From positions 758,170 to 817,098 of the forward strand of contig NC_090612.1 of NCBI RefSeq assembly GCF_004359215.1: 58,929 nucleotides of DNA. Direction: 5' to 3'. The DNA is from Bremia lactucae (taxonomy: Eukaryota > Oomycota > Peronosporomycetes > Peronosporales > Peronosporaceae). The notes below the pieces were generated by a model. That model saw only the letters and a program-made list of their open reading frames with translations. It did not search any database and was not told where the DNA came from. Below are positions 50,880 to 58,929 of the stretch, piece after piece. A program made the translations under genes and the position numbers. Positions within the stretch are counted from its first letter, which is position 1. The number at the start of each line of letters is the position of its first letter.

Positions 50880-51382
50880 TGTGACGGGGTGTTCCGTTAC
50901 ATAAATATTATTTTCTCTAAGAGGAATAATAACTATTATATCCTATGGGTGGAAATAAACAAAGAAGTACAAAATTATTATTTCTTATAAATTTGGACTT
51001 AATAGCTCCAATATTACTAAATTTGGTAGTATTGACGCAATAAGACATTAGTTTTGTTGATTGGTTAATTAAAGTTTAAAATTAATCCCACCAATCGTCA
51101 CAAGACACGATTTTTAGGTGTCGCGCAGGGAGGCGCACTGCATAATAAATTGAAGACAGTAGATAGAAAGATCGTTATGAGAGAACCTAATTTATTAATA
51201 CAGTTTTACTTTTCACTATTATAAAGCCTTAGAATTAAACGTTAGTAGCTAAGACTTCTTAGCGACTTTGAACTTTTCTCTGCACGACGTGTACGTGAAG
51301 TAATAGAGGCAGCCGCCTTCGCTGTAATTAGTGTAGGTTGACTAGTACTATTGCCAGTACTAGCAAAAGGTGCCCCGTTACA
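50880..51382 (+). mobile_element. Family-C LTR (3' LTR)
   Basis: TGTGACGGGG at 50880 to CCCCGTTACA at 51382, 503 bp. Preceded by aaggaggggggtga (50866-50879), the polypurine tract. It is the 3' LTR of the pol remnant at 48565-50865. Confidence 0.9.
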
Positions 51383-52146
51383 ATTTCCATGTCTCTGATC
51401 CAAAAAAGGAATTGTTATCTTAATTGGCTCTTAAATGTCTTTACACTCAAGAAAGAGGGCAAACCCCAGGCTCCTGATCAGGCACAGGAATGTATCCAGT
51501 TGACATCTATATCGCTAAGTGGTTGTGGAGCTGTCCAATACGAGTGAACACAAAGTGAATAATGTCTTTGGCCTTGCATCAAGCACCTCTAGGATGGATC
51601 AGTGGTTTGTAGAACCAAGTGGCAACTTCTTAAAGATTATTACTTGTATAGATCGCAGTACAAGCCTTAGGAAGGCACGGAACGCTTTGTATCGGAAGGG
51701 AAACTGAACTTTAAAAAGGTCATAAATGAAAAATACCTTCCTTAATCACCTTTATATAAATTTAGACCGCGAGAATGTTATCTAATGGCTGACACGCGAA
51801 TAACCATTAAATAAGGAAAAGTCAACGACACCCCGTTTCGGTTAAAAGCCTACAGTTAAGTTTATATTGTATAATAATTAATCAGATTAATTATTTTACA
51901 CCTTTGCGAACATACACACATTTGATACATTCTTTGTCCTTGACACTTTAAAGCAATGCACTCATGCTTTGCGCAAAGGCAGTCCCTATGCCCTATTTGA
52001 CAGGTTCCAAGTACGGATTATAATGCCCTTGGATCGGTGAGTGCCAGTATACATATTTGGAAGTCAAAGCGATATCGTACAGAATCACTTGGTTACGATT
52101 GTACTCGAATAAGATTACTTTGTGTGGACATCGAGGTTTTTGGACG
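51383..52146. mobile_element. Degraded family-D element pieces
   Basis: 51400-51840 aligns in patches with 46950-47590 (aagccttaggaaggca, gaaccaagtggcaact, agggaaactgaactt), i.e. gag leader and LTR-D. 51841-52146 shows nothing I recognise. Confidence 0.45.
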
Positions 52147-52151
52147 CCCAA

Positions 52152-52684
52152 TGTAACGGGCTAAAGTTGCCCTAATGTTACACAGTCCCCGTTAAGTACA
52201 CTTGGTGTACTCAAGGGGATGGTCAATTACTCAATAATAGTAATTAGACCCAGCACTCGGGTGTGGTGCACATTTGTGACCAACCCTTGTGTATGTGATG
52301 CACATGGGTGCATTCACATTAGGAAAGATGACGCCCAGCGTCATCCGTTACGCGAGGTATCTAAAAAGATACGCTCGCAATACATATTAATTGTTATCTA
52401 TAGAGATGACATTTTAATTGGTAAAAAGAGGTATTTATATTTAATACGATTAAATAGAAATCAGTCTGAAAACTACTTCATACTTGATATGTGCGCACGA
52501 GGAGCAGGATTACCGCTCCCGAGACGACTCTTAATCAAAGTACTTAGTGTGTTGGGTGAGGTCACTAAAGTGCCCGCCACAACTACCTTACTGCACGCAA
52601 GAGAAGGAGGTTATGCCGCTTCCTCGCTGTGCTAGGGTGTGTGTCTAAGTAGAGCGTGGCCGCATTACGACTTGCCCGCCTACA
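52152..52684 (+). mobile_element. Solo LTR, family B, with target-site duplication
   Basis: TGTAACGGGCTAAAG at 52152 to GCCCGCCTACA at 52684, 533 bp, flanked by the 5-bp repeat CCCAA (52147-52151 and 52685-52689). No internal region. Confidence 0.93.
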
Positions 52685-52841
52685 CCCAATGCCCAGTCTC
52701 CACCGGGGCGCCGGCTTACAAGCTCCTAAATGGCGATTATCGCGGCAAGATTGTCGCTGGCGGAGCAGCGAGCTTACGCAGTAGCGCTTTGCAATTTAAT
52801 AGTTGATTAGAAAGCGTTAGAACTAATGACGAAGTAAAAGT

Positions 52842-53066
52842 TTGAAAAAAGTGTACTGCGAAATTAAACTGACCGCCGTAGATGTCGTAGCGCTAAATTA
52901 TGTGTTTGCTAAAGGCTTGCCAATTGTTGCCACAAAAGGTGACGTTCATGGAAGTGCGCCAATGAAAAGGAAACATAAAGAAAAGAGTATATTTTCTATC
53001 ACCATCGGTGCCAACTTTGATGCCGCAAGCTTGGACAAGATGCTGCTTAAAAGGCACGACGTGTAG
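52842..53066 (+). other. Possible host gene remnant
   Basis: A 74-codon open frame without an initial ATG: LKKVYCEIKLTAVDVVAL, a basic patch MKRKHKEK, then LDKMLLKRHDV. The surrounding 52690-53400 does not match the LTR families, so it is unique sequence, perhaps an exon or decayed gene. No family recognised. Confidence 0.25.
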
Positions 53067-53438
53067 TATATTATCAAAAATTAAAGCTTCTAGATCATAA
53101 AATGACGTCACATGTCATCGTCCCTTTTCCTGCGCAAATTTCCCTCTTTCGCTACAAAAAATGAGTCAAGAAGTTTTGACGCGCCCCAAATTCCAACGAG
53201 TGAGGACTATTTGAGCCGGCCCTGCGTTGAGCACACTCGAAATTTTGCAGCGTCCCTCTCTTGGAGGACAGAAACAACATATTAAGTTTCTGTGCGTTTG
53301 CAAGGGTGTCAAATATTCTTAGTGATTATTATTAAATATCAACTTAATTGTGGGGTGGACAAGTAGTGATGCTGGAAGCGTAGACGGCTGCGTCGGATAT
53401 GATTCATTTCCGCCGTTAACCGAAATTGTATCGGGTTG
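53067..53438. other. Unique stretch, nothing recognised
   Basis: About 370 bp without an open frame of note or a match to the LTR families. Confidence 0.4.
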
Positions 53439-53560
53439 TCCCGTTACATAAATATAATATTATTTTTTAAAAGAGTTATAATTTATTATGTTTTATGAAA
53501 GGAAATAAGTGTACATTACCTATTCCTGAAACAGTATAAGCGAAAGGTGCCCCATTCGAC
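53439..53560 (+). mobile_element. Family-C LTR with large internal deletion
   Basis: Starts like 50884-50990 (gttccgttacataaatat...gaaaggaaataag) and jumps at about 53510 to an LTR end (gtataagcgaaaggtgcccc). Confidence 0.5.
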
Positions 53561-53796
53561 TCGCACTAGTACCTTCTTATAGTCCTGACTTCAATATGGT
53601 AATCAACACCTACTCATTGCCCACCGCCCATGTTGTGCGTCTAGCAGCGAGTGATGGGGTTGATGCAATTGTCTATGTCGACCTATTAATAGAACTGCCA
53701 TGTAACTGCTACAATATACCATGTTTAATAGGATAATATTGAGAAATTATATACCAAGATATGTTTTATTATGTCTCGTATAGTAAATAATGATTA

Positions 53797-54270
53797 TGTA
53801 ACGGGCAATTTGTCGCGGGGCGCTCCAGTCCAAGCTAACCTACAGTGATAACAGTGGAGGCAAGGTACCTCCGAACCTCTCACCTACACGACGTGCAGAG
53901 GAGATTCTGAGCTGCTAAGCGATCGCTTGGCAACAAGACAAAACTTAGTGGTGCTCAGTTTAGAAAAAAATATAACTGTATTTATATAATTAAGCTCCTA
54001 TGTATTGTATCTATCTTCTTTTAACTGAATTAACAAATTAATCTAAGTATGTATTGCGATTGCTCACCGCCCATTCGCGCGTCTAGCAGCGATTGGCGGA
54101 ATATATTTAAAGCTTTAAATCAACCAATGAACAGGACGGTCAAATTGCCGCTACAACATTATTGGGTATGGTAATATTAGCAGTATTAAGAAAAAAATAT
54201 AGTTATCTTTATTCTCCTGAATTTATTCCTCTTACAGGTAATAATTTTATGTAACGCACCCCGATCTGCA
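53797..54270 (-). mobile_element. Second-type family-C LTR, reverse
   Basis: TGTAACGGGC at 53797; right end near gtaacgcaccccgatctgca (54251-54270). Internal features match 39283-39503 in reverse. The exact right boundary is uncertain and no target duplication was found. It carries several hairpins (aggtacct at 53860; agcgatcgct at 53918). Confidence 0.6.
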
Positions 54271-54622
54271 GCCGCACGTTTCAAGAAAACACGAATGTTA
54301 CATATTTGCTTCTTTTTAATCATATGAAGTATCAACTATATTTCCCTGGACAATAAAAATGTATCTCCAAAGTTTCTGAACTGTCGAACTGCTTGGAATA
54401 GTTGCAGCTCTAAATAATTACCCTAAAATTGGAGACAAAGCTGTGCTTATACCGCAATTGTAACTGATGCATAGGGCGGCACACCAGTTCGCCGTAGTTC
54501 CAAATCCTTCGCAGTGCAACGCTTTGACAAAGGTTTCGTTAAAGCAGGACCGTTATGAATTGGTGTATGAAGCCATTAATTGCCCATTTAGGTACGGATC
54601 TGTCTCGATGAAATAGAGACAA
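54271..54622. other. Downstream flank of G6PD
   Basis: 350 bp with no open frame; presumably 3' UTR and spacer. Confidence 0.5.
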
Positions 54623-56251
54623 CTATAGGGCACTATTTGTGCGCACACGAGGCTGCCATTGGTAATCGCCATCGTGGTAGTGAAACCCAGCACTATTTAC
54701 GAGCTCGTCACTTTCTTTAGGGCCACGCGATCCAAACGCATAAGGCAGCGGTTGCACCTTTCGGCTTTCAATCTCATTCAGAAGCGGTGTGAAGATCTTC
54801 CAAGCGGCGTGCAACTCGTCATCGCGCACAAAAGCCGCCTGCTTGCCACGCAGCACATCCAGAATCAAGCGCGTATAGGCATCTGGCACCTCGGTACCCT
54901 CATAACGCTCGGCATAAGACAGATCTAACTCACTCGAGATCGGCTGTGTCTGCAGACCGGGGCTTTTCACATTTATTTTTAAGTACACGGCCTCTTCCGG
55001 CTGCAGGCGCAACACGAGCTCTTGCACGGGTATTTTAATCCCCGGAAACATATGCTCAACTCCAGGAGGTGGGCGGAATTGAACGCGAATCTCGCCCTTT
55101 CGCTCGTTCAGAGCCTTACCAGCCTTCATAATAAATGGAACGCCAGCCCAGCGCTTATTGTTTACGTACATAATGGCTGTGGCAAATGTCGGCGTGGACG
55201 AATCGTTCGGAACCGTCGGATCCTCAAGATAGCCGGGCTCGTTGAGCGTTTGGTCGCCTATATACTGGCCCAGCACCGTATTTTCAAGCTTAATAGGCTC
55301 AATACAATTGAGCACCTTGACCTTTTCGTCGCGAATGTAGTTAGAATAGTCGTTGCCTGCTGCGTAAACAGGAGCCTCCATGGCCACAAGCGAGAGCACC
55401 TGCAGCAGATGATTTTGCATGACATCGCGAATAATACCAAACGAATCAAAGTAGCCACCGCGGCCCTGCGTACCGATGTCTTCCTTAAAAGTGATGGTCA
55501 CGCTCGATATATAATTGCGGTTCCAGATAGGCTCGAAGATCGTATTTCCAAAACGCAGCACGAGCAAATTTTGCACCATTTCCTTACCAAGGTAGTGGTC
55601 GATGCGGTAAATTTCGTCCTCGCAATAAAGCGCGCTCATGTCTCGTGAAAGCTTATCGAATGAGCTGAGGTCGTGACCAAAGGGCTTCTCGACAATGAGG
55701 CGATTCCAGCCACGAGTGGTTAGCGCTGCCTTCTTGATACTCGTGCCGATTGGCACGAAGACTGTGGGCGGAATAGCGAAGTAAAAAAGTCTATTGGCCT
55801 CGTTCGAGCCGTGAACCTCTTCAAATGACTCCATCTCCTTGCTGACTTTGTCCACATCCTCTGCCGAGTCGTAGTTACCGTTACGATATATGCATTTGTT
55901 GAGAAAGGCTTCCTTCCGGGCCTCGTCCTCCGACGTCTTAGGCTTGATCCAAGGCGCTATCTGCGAGCGGAAGTCAGAATCGCCTATGGCACTGCGGGCA
56001 TAGCCCACGATGATTACGTGTTTAGGAAGGTAGCCCATTGTATAGAGCGCAAAGAGTGACGGATACGTTTTCTTTTTGGCCAGGTCACCGGATGCACCGA
56101 TCACAAAGATGGTAAGCACCATGTCAAGATACTCGCATCCTTGGTGCTCGTTTTTGTCGAGCTGGGGGGAGTTGTTAATATTACTGATCAGGAGGCTCAT
56201 GGTGGTCGGGGGAAATTGGCGTTTGAAGAACGGTGGCTTCGCTTGCATCAT
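54623..56251 (-). CDS. G6PD: Glucose-6-phosphate 1-dehydrogenase
   Basis: 542 aa, no intron. It oxidises glucose 6-phosphate to 6-phosphogluconolactone with NADP+, the entry step of the oxidative pentose phosphate pathway, normally in the cytosol. Family motifs: NADP-binding GASGDLAKKK at 52-61, EKPFGHDL at 188-195, the signature RIDHYLGKE at 216-224 with the substrate lysine K223, and GRGGYFDSFGIIRDVMQNHL with catalytic His281. Length and C-terminal region (RWAGVPFIMKAGKAL, YERLILD-type DAYTRLILDVLRG) are complete. The N-terminal 45 residues precede the Rossmann fold; Met18 is an alternative start. The 256 bp upstream (56252-56507) are A/T-rich and should hold the promoter, close to the LTR cluster at 56516. 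Confidence 0.96.
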   Translation of the reverse strand: MMQAKPPFFKRQFPPTTMSLLISNINNSPQLDKNEHQGCEYLDMVLTIFVIGASGDLAKKKTYPSLFALYTMGYLPKHVIIVGYARSAIGDSDFRSQIAPWIKPKTSEDEARKEAFLNKCIYRNGNYDSAEDVDKVSKEMESFEEVHGSNEANRLFYFAIPPTVFVPIGTSIKKAALTTRGWNRLIVEKPFGHDLSSFDKLSRDMSALYCEDEIYRIDHYLGKEMVQNLLVLRFGNTIFEPIWNRNYISSVTITFKEDIGTQGRGGYFDSFGIIRDVMQNHLLQVLSLVAMEAPVYAAGNDYSNYIRDEKVKVLNCIEPIKLENTVLGQYIGDQTLNEPGYLEDPTVPNDSSTPTFATAIMYVNNKRWAGVPFIMKAGKALNERKGEIRVQFRPPPGVEHMFPGIKIPVQELVLRLQPEEAVYLKINVKSPGLQTQPISSELDLSYAERYEGTEVPDAYTRLILDVLRGKQAAFVRDDELHAAWKIFTPLLNEIESRKVQPLPYAFGSRGPKESDELVNSAGFHYHDGDYQWQPRVRTNSAL

Positions 56252-56515
56252 CCCATGATTACTCGTTGTCGTTTATTACCGACCTTTTTTTGAAGGGTAT
56301 GAAACCGGTTTCATTACGACTAGAAATCCATCATTAATCGTACTTAATTATACTAGCAATATAAATATTATTTGTGTTAAACTAAGGTTTGTTGTGGCTT
56401 CTGAGAAAAAAAAGACGTAAGGCATTGAAAACTTGTAATAATAAAACTTGCGTTCCAATTCGAATGGCGAAAAAAACTAAATGACATTGGATTGATGTGG
56501 TCATACAGCGGGTGT

Positions 56516-56575
56516 AGCGAAGCTACCTCGCTCCTAAAGTCAGCGGAAGACTTTCAGACTCCGAGTGTAACTGGG
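56516..56575 (+). mobile_element. Fragment of a family-D LTR
   Basis: tgtagcgaagctacctcgct and cagactccgag match 47292-47350. Cut by the family-A LTR that starts at 56576. Confidence 0.6.
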
Positions 56576-57002
56576 TGTATCGTTACATGAAATTAACACT
56601 TAAAGGTTGTTAATAAATATATTATCTAAAAGGTAGATAATATTTGGAGAAAACTAATTTCAATAGTAATATTCAGAAATCTTATCCATAAATAGGTATA
56701 GGCCATTATATCTATTTATCCCGCAGACTAATCAACTGTAGATGTATACAAAAGAGAGAGACAGATAAGATAAGATAAGATAAGATTGCATGTTTAGTAC
56801 TAGTTTATAGTTTATAATGAAGTTAGAGTTAACAGATAGAAAGAAGAGAAACTTAATTATATTAATACAGTTTTCATTTAATCCTCTTTAAGGTAGTTGT
56901 CTTAAAAAAAAGTCTTCCTCTGCTACGTAGGCACAACTCGCAACTGAAGCAGTGCGAAGTGGACTTGTACTGAAGCAGTACAAGTCGTAGTGCCCCGTTA
57001 CA
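56576..57002 (+). mobile_element. Family-A LTR, 5' LTR of the last Gypsy element
   Basis: TGTAACTGGG at 56576 to CCCCGTTACA at 57002, 427 bp; followed by primer-binding site and gag, so the plus strand is its sense strand. It holds a short (GATAA)n run at 56763-56785 and hairpins attatcta/tagataat (56620-56640) and cttgtactg/cagtacaag (56964-56984). Confidence 0.9.
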
Positions 57003-57004
57003 CC

Positions 57005-57017
57005 TGGTAGCACTTTG
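57005..57017 (+). promoter_or_regulatory. Primer-binding site
   Basis: TGGTAGCACTTTG starts two bases after the LTR, the usual place for pairing with the 3' CCA end of a tRNA. The same spacing and TGGT-x-G-x-ACTT core follow the family-B LTRs at 40053 and 44624. I cannot assign the tRNA. Confidence 0.7.
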
Positions 57018-57043
57018 TAGTCCGTCCAGGGACCACATTTCCT

Positions 57044-57069
57044 TCATCTAACATGGACATGTTAGATGA
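57044..57069. repeat. 12-bp inverted repeat over the gag start codon
   Basis: tcatctaacatg (57044-57055) and catgttagatga (57058-57069) pair perfectly with a 2-nt loop; the ATG lies at the tip (57053-57055). Such a stem in RNA could mask the start codon. Confidence 0.97.
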
Positions 57070-57580
57070 TAGTGGGAATACGCATCACGTTTCCCGTGAA
57101 AGCTACTCCTTTCTGAATGACATAGAAAGGAGTGCGGTCGAACGAATGAGTTCGACCGTAGGAAACGATACCATCTTGACCATGCTGTCCAGTTTGGACA
57201 GAGATGCCATACAACATGAACTTGACGAGATGAAGGAGAAGGTAGCCTTGCTAAATCAGCAAGGCTCTCAACAGGCAGAACTGTTGAGGTTACAACAGGT
57301 ACAGACCACTGTACCTGGGATGACGCAAACGCGTCTTACGGATGGTCCCGTAAAGACCCACCTGTTCCGCTTGGAACTGGATACGCTTGAAGAAGCAATA
57401 TCCGTTGCGGAACAGGAGGAATTTAGCTTGAGACAGGCTCAAGCTAGTTCGTCATCGTATCGTCCTCCAAGACGACACGAATTAGGAGGTCCAGAACCCA
57501 TGGACCTCTCTTACGTCGAAAGCGAGAGACCTCGCTTTTCGAGCAATAAGCGATTGCAGAAATGCCATCGCTGCCAATAA
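57053..57580 (+). CDS. Gag of the family-A element, capsid region missing, stop in the zinc knuckle
   Basis: 175 aa, ATG at 57053. A coiled coil at about 61-92 (DAIQHELDEMKEKVALL) is followed directly by TRLTDGPVKTHLFRLELDTL and EEAISVAEQEEFSLRQAQ, the very end of the capsid domain; the capsid body seen in the minus-strand element (28930-28480) is absent. The C-terminus enters a CCHC knuckle, K-C-H-R-C-Q, then TAA at 57578-57580; the next codons read L-G-H-Y-A-H-E-C, completing C-x2-C-x4-H-x4-C across the stop. The gene is saturated with perfect inverted repeats (see findings). Confidence 0.8.
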   Translation: MDMLDDSGNTHHVSRESYSFLNDIERSAVERMSSTVGNDTILTMLSSLDRDAIQHELDEMKEKVALLNQQGSQQAELLRLQQVQTTVPGMTQTRLTDGPVKTHLFRLELDTLEEAISVAEQEEFSLRQAQASSSSYRPPRRHELGGPEPMDLSYVESERPRFSSNKRLQKCHRCQ

Positions 57581-58212
57581 TTAGGACACTACGCTCATGA
57601 GTGTAGTTCTCTACGCCTAGCACCGAAAGGTACTGAACGTAATTTTAAACCGTATGCCAAAAAGGGCAACGGTCGCGGGTCCGACGTTGTTACGAAATCG
57701 CAACAGCGAGGTGGACCGCTAAAAAACGGTCGGGGTCAGTAGGGGCGCAACGCCCTACTGATCCAGCGACGTCAAAATAATTTGCAGGCCTTGAGGAAAG
57801 TTGCACCTCACACACACAAACATTGTGTGTAACTGCCCCTGGTAATAAGGTTAACCTAATCACCTTGTAGTTATAAGTGACAAATAATCTGTCACTAAGA
57901 GCCCTAGTGGACTGTGGAGCGTCGAAAAACTTTATTCGTCGCCAGTCGCTAGAGGGTCGTAGGTTTAAATATGTCGAGCGCGACATCCCTCCAACGAGGA
58001 TGACGGTGCGTCTAGCGACAGGCGTATCGATAACAGTAATGAAACGCGAAGTAAAATTTCACTACACGCTAAAAAAGATTTACAGTACGATGATGATTTC
58101 ATCGTACTGGATTTGGATGAAAAATTTGATGTCCTCGTAGGATTACCTTGGCTCAAAAAATACGAGCCAAGGATCAGCTGGCAGCATCGATTCGTAAAGA
58201 TACCTGCCACTT

Positions 58213-58238
58213 GTTCATCAGATGGCCATCTGATGAAC
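58213..58238. repeat. Perfect 26-bp palindrome
   Basis: The arms gttcatcagatgg and ccatctgatgaac meet with no loop. The related element at 27295-27320 has the central 24 bp unchanged. Confidence 0.98.
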
Positions 58239-58748
58239 GCCTTGAAGCGTCCACAAGCGTGTAGACGTACTACGAGTGCGTGCGATGGCCTCACTTGTGG
58301 TACGGTCGTTAGTGCGACTGGACAAGATCACAATGTGATTACTAATCACCCTGTGGAGTCAGCTGCCGGCGGTCGTGCGAATGCACAAGCAGCGCCGAAG
58401 GTCCACCACTCGAAGAAGTCGAGTAGATTGAGACATGAATGTGTCGGGCGACATTCAGGGAGTATATCGGTTGCCCCAAAGGGACAACACGATGATCCTA
58501 GGTCGAGTAGAGAGTCGACCGTAGAGGACCCGACTGTGATAGCGCAATCACACAAGACGTTGAGGGAAGAGGTCCTCACGTACTTGAGGAGAAATCCCCT
58601 CAAAATGTAGAAGTTACTAGACTTCTAAATCCCGAGGGATTAATCTTCCGGCAGCCTGTGGATAAATCCCAGGAAGAAACCGAGACATTGAATGTCTTGG
58701 TTTATGACGGATCGAGAGTAGGCGCTTCTACTCTTGATCTGTATGCGC

Positions 58749-58768
58749 CTCCGAAGTTAACTTCGGAG
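58749..58768. repeat. Perfect 20-bp palindrome
   Basis: ctccgaagttaacttcggag, identical at 26767-26786 in the related minus-strand element. In both it encodes Pro-Pro-Lys-Leu-Thr-Ser-Glu. Confidence 0.98.
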
Positions 58769-58929
58769 ATAACTCAATTACCAACCCTAGAACCTAAGCG
58801 GTTCTTGAGAGATCTGCATTGTGGGAAAATCAAGCAGATCTGCGTACTCGTCACAGAGGACGATTACGTAACCGACATTCGGTCAGCGGTAATTTTTGCA
58901 GAGAACGAACGGGTTCTCAGCAGCTCATC

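Larger units (their letters stand above)
57581..58929 (+). pseudogene. Pol 5' part (protease and pre-RT) of the family-A element, open at window end
   Basis: After the gag stop the frame continues to about 57735. The protease lies in a second frame: SLRALVDCGASKNFIRRQSL with catalytic Asp at 57910-57912 and RMTVRLATGVSITVMKREVK; then a third frame from about 58085 has FDVLVGLPWLKKYEPRISWQ. A Gln/Ser/His-rich stretch runs to a stop at 58608; a fourth frame (APPKLTSEITQLPT, KQICVLVTEDDYVTDI, AENERVL) runs off the window. At least three frameshifts mean that it is not active as read. Confidence 0.8.

Noticed and set aside
55022..55648. 208-codon plus-strand frame
   Set aside because: Entirely antisense to conserved G6PD sequence; no motif of its own.
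1..58929. tRNA, rRNA or other structured RNA genes
   Set aside because: I looked for B-box (GGTTCGANTCC) and rRNA-like sequence and saw none that was convincing.

Overview
The window looks like nuclear DNA of an oomycete, most likely a member of the Peronosporales (Phytophthora or a downy mildew). Reasons: compact, mostly intronless host genes with occasional 60-75 nt GT-AG introns; a phosphoglycerate dehydrogenase fused to a phosphoserine aminotransferase; a WRKY19-like protein made of C-x4-C-x9-C-x2-H fingers; and islands of host genes separated by nested Ty3/Gypsy LTR retrotransposons. A run of exactly 100 Ns at 43565-43664 marks a scaffold join.

Layout. 1-294 is the end of a reverse LTR (family A here). 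392-18950 is a dense host island: an unknown 285-aa protein; a secreted-type membrane protein with three six-cysteine repeats; a serine-biosynthesis fusion enzyme; a giant NO VEIN/sacsin-like ATPase protein; COP9 signalosome subunit 3; an RGLG-type copine/RING E3 ligase divergent from it; and the multi-finger protein. 18951-21600 holds little that is recognisable. 21600-29390 is a degraded minus-strand Gypsy element. 29771-32543 is a small host island: a four-segment membrane protein and a two-finger protein with one intron. 32824-54270 is a deep mosaic of Gypsy pieces carrying at least four LTR families (A, B, C, D) in both orientations. 54623-56251 is glucose-6-phosphate dehydrogenase. 56576 to the end is the 5' part of another family-A Gypsy element that runs out of the window.

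The host genes do not form a pathway. Two themes stand out. CSN3 and the RING ligase share a 277-bp intergenic promoter, and both act in ubiquitin signalling. The serine-synthesis enzyme and G6PD are core metabolism.

The most unusual signal is in the retroelements. Their coding sequence, and partly their LTRs, is packed with short perfect inverted repeats: ten with 7-12 bp arms in 495 bp of the 57-kb gag. Full palindromes of 20 and 24-26 bp are shared between copies, and local substitutions appear to create or keep pairing. This suggests either a selected RNA/DNA fold or repeated template-switch 'palindrome correction'. Other points of interest are ORFs antisense to pol in the 3' part of the elements, an integrase block inverted inside an element, and a fused serine enzyme whose dehydrogenase half lacks two of the three usual catalytic residues.
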